This document shows, piece by piece, positions 47,701 to 56,022 of a DNA stretch of 64,000 nucleotides. This stretch comes from Brevibacillus dissolubilis (GTDB taxonomy: Bacteria > Bacillota > Bacilli > Brevibacillales > Brevibacillaceae). The DNA lies in the NCBI RefSeq assembly GCF_006170445.1, contig NZ_VCNA01000001.1:682001-746000 (forward strand), given 5' to 3'. Each line of letters starts with the position of its first letter. The stretch's first letter is position 1. A program made the translations under genes and the position numbers. The notes beneath the pieces are model-generated. The model did not search any database. It was given only the letters and a program-made list of their open reading frames with translations, and was not told where the DNA came from.

Positions 47701-50700
47701 ATTGGCTCGCCGTACGGTAACGCGGGTCGAGCAGCTTATATGGAGCGATGACGGGAATGTCGCTGTAACGATTGTTTTGGTTGGAATCTTCGGTTGCGCC
47801 TTCGGGAGACTTCTCTGATGCTCCCTCTGTGGATGCTTCCTCTTCTACCTCTACTTCCACCCACTCTTCCACAGTCTGCTCTCCGCCCTCTTTTTGATAG
47901 AAAGCGGTCAGCTCAGCGCTGAACTCATCCAGCAGATATTGGCGGATCGCTTGGATAGAGCTGTGGGCAAAAAAGACGGTCGGTGACAGCTCAAAACCAT
48001 AGGTGTCCCCGATGAGGATCGCCAGCTCTTTGAGGTTGATCGAGTCGAAGCCGTAGTTGCCAAGGTTTTCGGTGATGTCCATGTCGTCTGGGTTCATTTT
48101 GAGCAGCGAAGCGGCTTGGGTGCGGACCTCGGTTTCTACCAGATGCTCTGGGGCGGTTCGCTCGGCTTGAGTGGTGGTGACGGTGCGTTTGACCAGCTTT
48201 TTGACCTTGGTTTTGGCGGGTTCTTGCGGTTGCGCCTGTCCCATCACCGGCTCAATCCCAAGCACCCGTCTCAGGCGGTTAGGTATCCCGACCATGATGA
48301 CAACTCGGGAGACACCCCCCGCGAGAATCTGTTCAAAAGCCGCAAGCCCGCTCTCGGTCTCCAGATAAGCCATGCCGGATGTCTGCAGGTATTGTTCTTC
48401 TTCTGCATCACTGCCACCGCCCATCCCGCCTTCGCGCCAGAGCGGCCAGTTGATCGAGATGGTCTGCCCCAGACGGGTACGGTTCTCCCGCAGCTGCTCA
48501 CGAAAACGAGCGTACGCATCCAAAAAGCGGTTGCCGACCGCATAGTCACACTGACCGAAATCGCCAAGAACAGCAGACGTGGATGAGAACATCACAAAGA
48601 AATCCAGCGGCTCGGTCTTGGTCAGCTGATCAAGGATGACGGTTCCGTGGACTTTGGGCTTCAGGGTGGCGGCGAAGGTGCTCCATTCTTTTTCGGTAAT
48701 ACGCAGGTCGCCGACATTGCCTGCGGCGTGAATAACACCGTTGATCGGGCCGAATTTTTCACGAGTGGTGAGGATGACCTGCTGCATCTCGTCCAGACTG
48801 TCGGCATTGGCTTGCAGGTACAGGACATCGGAGCCGAAAATATTCAGCTCTTGAATCGCTTTCCGCTTGGCGTCGGTGAGTTCAGAGCGGCCTGTCAGCA
48901 CCAGCTTGGCCTGATAGTTTTTCGCCAGATAGCGGGCAAAAAGCAGACCGAGTGCGCCTGCGCCGCCTGTGATCAGATAGACACCGTGTTGCTTGGGCGC
49001 GATACCTGAGAGACTAGCAGGTGTTGCTTCTTTATATTGTCTGATATACCGTTCGCCATTCTCGTAGCGTATTTCGCTTGGATAGGTGACGGCGTGGTTC
49101 GCCAGTTCTTCAATCAAGGCTTGATTGAGCTGTTCCTGTGTGGCTGGATCATCGCTCACCTGTACCATCGATAGCGCCAGCGTCGGCAGGACAAACCCAA
49201 GTGATTTGGCGTAGCCGCTCACCGCTTCGAGGAACGGATTGGGGATCTGTGCCTTTTCGCTGTAGACGACAAGCAGACGGCGAAGTGATCTGGTCTTGGT
49301 CTCGTGGATCGCGTGGATCAGGTGAAACAGCGGGTGGACACCCTTGCCAAGCGAGGTCTGGACATAGGAATCAAGCGCCTGTTGGGCGGTCAGCCCGTTC
49401 GGCCCGCCTTGGCTGGCTGCTGGGTCGTACGATTGCCAGCGGTGCAGGATGCGCTCTGGTAGCAGATTGCGTCCGGCGAGATGCTGGAGAAGCCAGATGT
49501 AGTCCTCCTTGTTTTCTGGATCGATCTCGTAGGTGTGGCTGTCGAGCTGGGCAAAAGCGGTGCCCGGTTTGACCAATATGGCTTGGATTGGTTGAGTCTG
49601 GCTGTCCGCGTTGGACTGGAGCGCGGTCTGGATGCTCAGAAACAGCGTATCGTCGGTGTCGAACAGCACGATCGGGCCGGAAAAAGCGGTTCGTCTGGTG
49701 GTGACGGCTGATTTTGGTGGTTCTGCTGTCTCGGACTCAGTAAACGGAGTTCTGACCCATTCGCTGGTGAAATACATGAGTTCCGGCTGGTTGGAACCTC
49801 CTGTGATGCTTGGTACTAAGCTGTTCTGATCACCTCGGGCTGTTCGGTTACTGCCCTGTAAATCTGGATTCGTATGAGAGCTACCAATATAAGCGGGCTG
49901 AACCTCCCACAGCGTCAGACCTTGGAATCGCGCAACCACAATGCCCTTTTCATCGGTGAGAGTGATGTCGCAGGTCGCATCCGTCCTACCCACAAGCGGG
50001 TTGGAGTTGGTGCCTCCCACGCCATTTTTACTCTTGGTCATGTAGGCGTAGCATTCACGCGGGAGAGCTCTGTATATCTCTGCTTGCTTCATTGCAATCG
50101 GGATGATCCGCTGATTAGCGTGAGCTTCGAATCCCCCTGCATTCTTTTCACTGTGGATAAAACCACCAGCCACCTGCTGAACCGCTTCCAGCAATACAGG
50201 ATGGAGGGTGAACGCTTGCTCTTCCGTCTGTGCCACAGCCCTTATCCCGTTCGAATCTGCCAGCTCCTCCGGCAGACTGAGCCGGGCCAAAAGCTCCGCT
50301 CCATCGGTCAAGATCTCAGCAACCGCTGCGTGTCCGGATGTTCCACTCCCCATTCCAGAGGCGAGACGGGCATGGATCGTACCAAGTTCAATATGCTCAG
50401 GCGTCAGTTGCTCGCTGTCGGTGACATAGCGGATTTGACCTTGTGCGTGAATCGTGCGTTTTTCTTGGGGTTTCGCGGTGCTGATCTGGAACACTAAGCC
50501 GTCGTGCTCCGGATACAGGCTCAGCTGGATCTCTTGCGGCTGTTGCGCCTCGTCCCACTCGATCGGCTGAGCCCAGCGCAGATCGGTCAACGAGTGCACG
50601 GTTCCTTCTTCAGCAAGCATGGCGGCGGCGTATGCCATTTCGAGATACGTGAGTCCGGCGAGGGTGTCTGCCCCCTGCCCTTTTGTGAAAAATGGCTCCT

Positions 50701-51862
50701 GTCCTTTCAGTCTGCTCGTGAACTTCTGTTCTCTGACCGTCGAAGTGTTGGTGTGCACCAATGGGTGAAGCTTGGCGGTCTCGCCGGGAGTTATTTGGGT
50801 GGTGCCATTTTGGCTGTGTGCTTGTGGAGAATTCGGAGCAGCGGGTTTCGTGGCTGGCTCTGGAATCCAGTAGCGGTCTTTGGCGAACGGATAGGTCGGC
50901 ATGCTGATGCGGTGGTAATCGGTATGGAGATAAAGACTTTTCCAGTCGATATCGTAGCCGCTGAGATAAAATGTCGCCAACGCAGTCAACTGATTCGAAT
51001 ATTCTGCCAAATGAGCCGCTTCAGGTCGCTGGATGGTGTGGAGCAGGTTGTCCAGCTCTTCATAAGCATTTTTTGGCTGGGCGATCAGGGTTTTGCGTTT
51101 TTCGAGTTCAGTCGCCAGATGCTCGGGTTGGTTGAGCAGTGCTACTTTTGCCTTGAGCTCACCGATGGTCTGCGCGACGAAGGTGATCCGCACGGAAAAA
51201 TGGCTGCGGCCGACGAGCATGGTGTAGGAAATGTCGCCCGGACGGTGCTGATCTCCCGATTTTTCCAGCCAAGTATGCACGTCAGCGAGCTTGGTCTTGA
51301 GAGCTGCTTCGTTTTTGGCAGAGAGCGCGAAAAGGAAGCAGGCATGCTCGATGGTGGACTGGGTGGTCGGGATCGGTGATTCTTCACGTTCTGGGGTGGC
51401 GGCTATGCTTGCCTGCTGTTTTTGTTGTGGAGCGGCTTCGTCTGCTTCGGTCGTCACCACGGCGTCTGCTTGTGTTGGTTCCTGACCTTCCTCGAGCACC
51501 ACCTCGACTTCCGTCTCACTCGAACTCCCCGTTAGAATTACCTGCTGTTTCAGAGACTCACTCTCCGTCTGCTCTTCAGCCTGCTTTTCCTCTGGCTTCA
51601 TTGTCCCTGCTGTTGCCAAAGACTGCTCTGACTCCAGCGCGTCCACTCCATCGTCTGCCTCTTTGACCTCTTTAACCTTATTGGCATCATCGGACTCTGT
51701 GACCGCTTTTGTCGTTGTCTCTTTCTTCGCTTTTTTGCTGGATGCGGCTCGTTTCTTCGGTGTTTTCGCTTGGGGTTGCGGGCTGTCGGATGACGGTTCG
51801 TTGGTGGTCTGGCGAATCCAGCTCAAAGGGTTATTGCCTAAACGATTATTCTTTTTTGTCAT
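44789..51862 (-). CDS. Gene 4: trans-AT PKS with ParA-partner-like N-terminus
   Basis: 2357 aa. Residues 1-20 form a basic peptide containing RLGNNPLSWI. Residues 20-165 are Lys/Glu/Thr/Gln-rich and low in complexity. Residues 168-335 are a post-KS linker with no KS before it in this protein; the matching KS ends gene 2. Then DH 364-660, degenerate: the HxxxGxxxxP motif reads TKGQGADTLAG and the catalytic Asp is Glu in HPVLLEAV, so probably inactive. KR 690-1204 (LITGGAGALG, FSSTSAVLG, CDYAVGN); ACP 1247-1324 (YGFDSINL); KS 1407-1827 (DTACSSS, EAHGTGT, NIGHLEP); DH 2034-2310, intact (HVVNGQKVLP, GFGYGPAF, HPSLMDGALQ); docking tail 2320-2357. The first half-module should give a beta-alcohol. 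The final KS-DH pairs with KR-ACP of gene 5. Start and stop both overlap the neighbours by ATGA, implying translational coupling with gene 3 and gene 5. Confidence 0.95.
51809..51862 (-). other. Candidate ParA-activating peptide at the gene 4 N-terminus
   Basis: First 18 codons of gene 4: basic (MTKKNNR) then LGNNPLSWI. It lines up with the ParB/Spo0J N-terminal pattern (basic residues, then (G/R)LGxxxxxx(L/I)) known to stimulate ParA ATPases. No other PKS protein in the window starts this way. The link to the preceding ParA gene is inferred. Confidence 0.5.
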
Positions 51863-52626
51863 ACCTTAGCTAACCCCCCACTCATCAATTCTTGACAAAG
51901 CTCAGCGTAATCCCTGGCTCCCGTGCTGTTGGGCTTGTATGTGAAAATGTCTTGCCCGAAGCTTGGGGCTTCAGCCAGCGCGACATTGCTTCTAATGAAG
52001 GTTTGGAATAATTGATCACCAAAATGATTGCGGATCACATCGACGACTTCCCGTTGCAGGCGCTGGCGGGCATCGTACTTGGTGATCACGATCCCGGCGA
52101 TTCGCAGCGCGGCATTCAGTCGTTCCCGGACGATCTCGATTGTCTCAAACAGGTAGCTCATCGCGTCAAGCGGCAGGTACTCCGCCTGCATCGGGATGAG
52201 AATTTCATCGGAGGCGGTCAGGGCGTTGACGGTAAGCAAGCCGAGGTTGGGCGGGCAGTCGATCAGGATGAAGTCGTAGTCGTCCTGTACGGTTGCCAGC
52301 AGGCTTTTGAGCAACGCTTCCCGTCCGGCGGTCAAAGACAGCTCGGCGTCGGCTCCGGAGAGTGAGACGGAGGATGGGAGCATCGGGATGCCATTGCGCT
52401 CGATCATCACATCGTCCCACTCCGCCTCCCCCTTGAGCAGGTCGTACAGGGTATAGGTAAGCGTCCGGTGCTGTACACCCACAGCGGACGTCAGGCTGGC
52501 CTGGGGATCGAGGTCAACGAGCAGGACTCGTCTGCCTTGCTGCCGAAGACCTGCGCCGAGGTTGAGCGTGGTAGTGGTTTTGCCCACCCCGCCCTTCTGG
52601 TTCATGATGCAGATAATCTTTCCCAT
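51859..52626 (-). CDS. Gene 3: ParA/Soj-family ATPase inside the PKS operon
   Basis: 255 aa from ATG at 52626 (258 aa if the in-frame GTG at 52635, overlapping the gene 2 stop TAG, is used). I prefer the ATG because the family usually starts within a few residues of the P-loop and because AGAGG lies 11 bases before the ATG but only 2 before the GTG. The deviant Walker A is KGGVGKTT with the signature lysine; Walker A' is DLDPQAS and Walker B is ILIDCPP. The C-terminal IRSNVALAEAPSFG segment is Soj-like. There is no N-terminal DNA-binding domain, so it is the short chromosomal/orphan type that dimerises on ATP and binds DNA non-specifically. It is not a known PKS enzyme. Its stop overlaps the gene 4 start (ATGA), so it is made together with gene 4. 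No ParB gene or centromere-like repeat is visible. A role in positioning the synthase is inferred. Confidence 0.95.
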   Translation of the reverse strand: MGKIICIMNQKGGVGKTTTTLNLGAGLRQQGRRVLLVDLDPQASLTSAVGVQHRTLTYTLYDLLKGEAEWDDVMIERNGIPMLPSSVSLSGADAELSLTAGREALLKSLLATVQDDYDFILIDCPPNLGLLTVNALTASDEILIPMQAEYLPLDAMSYLFETIEIVRERLNAALRIAGIVITKYDARQRLQREVVDVIRNHFGDQLFQTFIRSNVALAEAPSFGQDIFTYKPNSTGARDYAELCQELMSGGLAKV

Positions 52627-52634
52627 AATCGTCA

Positions 52635-55600
52635 CTACCTCTTTTCTGGGGCTTCTTGGATGACCAAGTGACAGTTGGTGCCACTAAAACCAAACGAGCT
52701 GACAGCCGCCATACGAGGGATACCGCCTTTCGTCTCCCAATTTTGCAGCTCGGTGTTGACGTAAAAAGGCGTGTCGTTGAAACGGATATGCTCGTTTTCC
52801 TGTGCAAAATGAAGCAATGGCGGCAGCTGCTTGTGCTTCATCGCAAGCAGTACCTTGATCACACTGGTCACGCCTGCCGCTGCCGTGGTATGTCCGATGT
52901 TGGCCTTGACGGAGCCGATTGCACAGAATTGTTTGTTGGAAGTATAGGTGGAAAAGGCTTCGGTCAATGCCTTGATCTCAATCGGGTCGCCAAGCGGTGT
53001 CGCCGTGCCATGTGCTTCGACGTAGCTGATCTGCTCGGGGTTGATCCCGCTGCGGCGGTATACGTCCAGCTCCAGTCTGGTCTGGGACTGCGCGCTCGGT
53101 GCGGTGATGCCGTTGGTTTTGCCGTCTTGGTTGACACCTGAGCCTTTGATCACGCCGTAGATGTGGTCACGGTCTTGGATCGCTTGATCGAGTCGCTTGA
53201 GTACGATGACACCGACGCCTTCGCTGATCAGCGTGCCATTGGCTTGGTGGTCAAACGTACGCACCCGGCCGTCCGGTGAGAGCATCCCCATTTTACTGGT
53301 TCGGATAAAAAGATCCGGTGTAGTCATGATCACGACGCCCCCGGCCAATGCCATGTCACAGTCTTCATTGATGATCGCTTGGCAGGCTTGGTGAATCGCC
53401 ACGAGTGACGAGGAACAGGCGGTGTCAAGCGAGATCGCAGGGCCTTTTAGATTGAGAAAATAGGAGATACGCGCCGCTAGAATTGACGAAGACATGCCTG
53501 CGAAGCCCTCCGAGGTGTTGTCCGCTCCAGTCTGAGCGAGAATTTTGCCATAGTCGCCGGGAGCAGAGCCTACGAACACACCGCATTTGAGGTTGGACAG
53601 GGCTTTATCTGAATAGCCCGCATCTTCCAAGGCGTTCCACGATTCCTGCAGGAAAAGGCGCTGCTGCGGGTCCATGAACTCGGCTTCAAATGGTGAGATG
53701 TTGAAAAAGAGCGGGTCAAACTTATCGACGTCGCGCAGGAAGCCGCCTTTTCGGCAATAGGTTTTATGCGGGACGCGCGGGTTCTCATCGTAATAGTCGT
53801 CGATGTTCCAGCGTTCTTTTGGCACTTCGGTGATGCTTTCCACGCCTTGCACAAGGTTGTTCCAGAGCTCATCCACGGTGTCCGCGCCTGGGAAACGGCC
53901 TGCGATGCCGATGATGGCGATGTCCGTCGTGGTTGGACGCGGTGTGTGGTCTGCTGGCTGGGTGGATGGTGCGGTATTAGTGTGGCTTGTGTTGTAGCTC
54001 GGGGTTGGGTTCGGATTCTTCCCAGATTGTTGCCCGGTATATGATGCCGCTGTGGAGACTGGCGTGATCGTCGTTGGTGCGGGTTTCGCTGTTGTGACGG
54101 GTGTAATCGTCGTCGGTGCGGATTTCGCTGTCGTGACGGGTGTGATCGTCGTCGGTGCGGATTTCGCTGTTGTGACGGGTGTAATCGTCGTCGGTGCGGG
54201 TGTCGCTGTTGTGACGGGTGTAATCGTCGTCGGTACGGGTTTCGCTGTTGCGACGGGCGCGATGTCTATGGTTGATTGTGTTGGCTGTGTAAGATTAGTT
54301 GGTCTTGCTGGATCAATTGCGGATGTGGATACTGGTTCACATACAGGCCTTGATTGTTGCTGGAGCCGTATTTTGGTTCGTGCCTGCCCAGTGACTGGGG
54401 TGTGGGTGGATGCTTGGGCGGCTGTGGTAAGGATGACCCGGCCACTAGAGGAGCGGGTGATCAGAGATGGTGCTGGGTGTGGTGTTACTTGGGATTGGGT
54501 GATCGCCGTGTTGCTCTGACCAATAGTCCCGGTCTGTGGAGCTGACGTTGTTTGCTGTGTGAAAAGCGGCGACTGCCCGAAAATTTCCGCAACGTTGATA
54601 ATCCCCGTGTCTGATAAAGGTGCTTGAGTTGAAGACTCGATTGGCTCTTGCGCGAAAATAGAAGCGAAAGCCGAAGCTGGCGCTTGAACTGTTGGTGAAA
54701 CCGAATTTAAAAATTCAGCTACCATTGAAGCTGGCGCAGGAGCAGGAGCCGTATGTAGATTTTCATTTGGATTCCAGCTAAAAGTCGTGACGACTTGTGC
54801 TGCCCCAGCCTTTTGGCATTCACGTAAGACGAGTTCCGCAAGCTCGTCGACGGTCGGATGATCGTAGAGGACGACAGCATCCAGATTGAGCTGGTAGGTA
54901 TTGTTGATGTCACGGACGATCTCTACCCCGCTGATCGAATCGATCCCCATCTCGCGAAAGCTGAGATGAGAGCTGATGTCGGCTTGGGCGAGGTGCAGAA
55001 CGCCTGCAAGGATGGAGATGATTTGCTGGCGGATACTGGTGATGGTCGGGATTGAAGCGGGAGATGGCGAAATCGGGTTGGATGTATTTGTTGATGCGAA
55101 CGACTGCGCTTCTGCAAAAACAGGTGGCTCCGTAAATGGCTGTCCTTTTGCAAAAATCGGTGGTTCCGCAAACGGCTGTGCTTGTGCCAAAACGGCCGGT
55201 ACATCCAAAACCTGTGCTTCTGTACCCGCTGGTGCTGATACCACCGCCTGCTTCCCAGCATCCTTTTCCAACCGCCCCACTACCAGCCCCGTCAACTCAT
55301 GAATGGTCGGATAATCATACAGCACGACTGCATCCAAGTTAAGTTGAAACACTCTGTTCAGATCGCGGATGATCTCTACCCCGCTGATTGAATCGACGCC
55401 CATTTCGCGGAAGCTCAGCGCCAGATCCAGCTCATGGGCCGGGAGATGCAGGACATGGCCTGTGATCTCGATGATCTGCTGGCGAATCTGTGCTTGGGAT
55501 TGAACGGCTGTTCCCGGCTGGACTTGCTGTACTGGCGTTACTTGCGGTGCTGGTGTTACTTGCGGCGCTGGTGAAACCGCAGAAGCATTCCCCCAGCTCT

Positions 55601-56015
55601 TCTGCCCTTCACGTACCACTACCTGTGCCAACTCATCTACAGTCGGATAATCGTACAGCACGACCGCATCCAGATTCAGTCCGAAGCGTTGGTTCAGGTC
55701 GCGGACGATCTCCACCCCACTGATCGAATCGATACCCATCTCGCGGAAGCTAAGTGCAGGATTCAGCTCACCGGGTGACAGATGCAGAACCGCACCGACG
55801 ATCTCGCCCACCTGCTCACGAACCTGAGCGGGCAGGAAGCTTGTCTGCTTCCCGCCGCTTACGGTTGTGGTTGGTACTGGTGCCGGTGCCGTTTGCGCTG
55901 TGGGCGTACTGTTTTTTTGTTGCAGCAATTGCTTTAACAGCCCGATGGCTTCTTGCTTGCTGATCTGGCCGCTTGCGACCTGCTGATAGATCTCTTGTTC
56001 ACTTACAAACCGCAT
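52635..56015 (-). CDS. Gene 2: trans-AT PKS, ACP-ACP-ACP-KS
   Basis: 1126 aa. By residue: docking helix 1-35; three ACPs with pantetheine Ser near 95, 207 and 358, each in FREM(G)(I/V)DSISGVEI; a Pro/Ala/Thr-rich linker about 410-690 containing a 13-residue repeat; KS 695-1126 (DTACSSS, EAHGTAT, NIGHTTA). The KS ends the protein directly after GTNCHLVIQEAPEKR, without the post-KS linker that every other KS here carries; that linker opens gene 4 beyond its tail. The ACP triplet takes the chain from the KS-ECH at the end of gene 1, an arrangement typical of beta-branching modules with multiplied ACPs. The residue six after the pantetheine Ser is Ile in all three, not the Trp reported for many beta-branching ACPs. 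The gap to gene 1 is 7 bases, with GAGGAA as ribosome site. Confidence 0.95.
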   Translation of the reverse strand: MRFVSEQEIYQQVASGQISKQEAIGLLKQLLQQKNSTPTAQTAPAPVPTTTVSGGKQTSFLPAQVREQVGEIVGAVLHLSPGELNPALSFREMGIDSISGVEIVRDLNQRFGLNLDAVVLYDYPTVDELAQVVVREGQKSWGNASAVSPAPQVTPAPQVTPVQQVQPGTAVQSQAQIRQQIIEITGHVLHLPAHELDLALSFREMGVDSISGVEIIRDLNRVFQLNLDAVVLYDYPTIHELTGLVVGRLEKDAGKQAVVSAPAGTEAQVLDVPAVLAQAQPFAEPPIFAKGQPFTEPPVFAEAQSFASTNTSNPISPSPASIPTITSIRQQIISILAGVLHLAQADISSHLSFREMGIDSISGVEIVRDINNTYQLNLDAVVLYDHPTVDELAELVLRECQKAGAAQVVTTFSWNPNENLHTAPAPAPASMVAEFLNSVSPTVQAPASAFASIFAQEPIESSTQAPLSDTGIINVAEIFGQSPLFTQQTTSAPQTGTIGQSNTAITQSQVTPHPAPSLITRSSSGRVILTTAAQASTHTPVTGQARTKIRLQQQSRPVCEPVSTSAIDPARPTNLTQPTQSTIDIAPVATAKPVPTTITPVTTATPAPTTITPVTTAKSAPTTITPVTTAKSAPTTITPVTTAKPAPTTITPVSTAASYTGQQSGKNPNPTPSYNTSHTNTAPSTQPADHTPRPTTTDIAIIGIAGRFPGADTVDELWNNLVQGVESITEVPKERWNIDDYYDENPRVPHKTYCRKGGFLRDVDKFDPLFFNISPFEAEFMDPQQRLFLQESWNALEDAGYSDKALSNLKCGVFVGSAPGDYGKILAQTGADNTSEGFAGMSSSILAARISYFLNLKGPAISLDTACSSSLVAIHQACQAIINEDCDMALAGGVVIMTTPDLFIRTSKMGMLSPDGRVRTFDHQANGTLISEGVGVIVLKRLDQAIQDRDHIYGVIKGSGVNQDGKTNGITAPSAQSQTRLELDVYRRSGINPEQISYVEAHGTATPLGDPIEIKALTEAFSTYTSNKQFCAIGSVKANIGHTTAAAGVTSVIKVLLAMKHKQLPPLLHFAQENEHIRFNDTPFYVNTELQNWETKGGIPRMAAVSSFGFSGTNCHLVIQEAPEKR
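54063..54257 (-). repeat. 39-bp tandem repeat in gene 2 linker
   Basis: Five head-to-tail 39-base units (54063, 54102, 54141, 54180, 54219), each encoding a 13-residue Thr/Pro/Ala unit (TTITPVTTAKSAP and variants) in frame. It lies in the linker between the third ACP and the KS. Further Ala/Pro/Thr-rich sequence flanks it. Confidence 0.95.
54800..55850 (-). other. ACP triplet of the candidate beta-branching module
   Basis: Three carrier domains with nearly the same helix II core (MGIDSISGVEIVRDLN and variants) and the same downstream LNLDAVVLYD(Y/H)PT, separated by Ala/Pro-rich linkers of unequal length. All three serines are present. They follow an ECH2-like domain on the preceding protein. 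Confidence 0.85.
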
Positions 56016-56022
56016 ACGTTCC

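Noticed and set aside
51859-52635. ParA gene as part of a plasmid or chromosome partition locus
   Set aside because: No ParB gene, no parS-like repeats and no replication gene are nearby; both neighbours are PKS genes with overlapping or abutting codons.
54063-54257. CRISPR array
   Set aside because: The units are directly contiguous, without spacers, and are translated in frame within gene 2.
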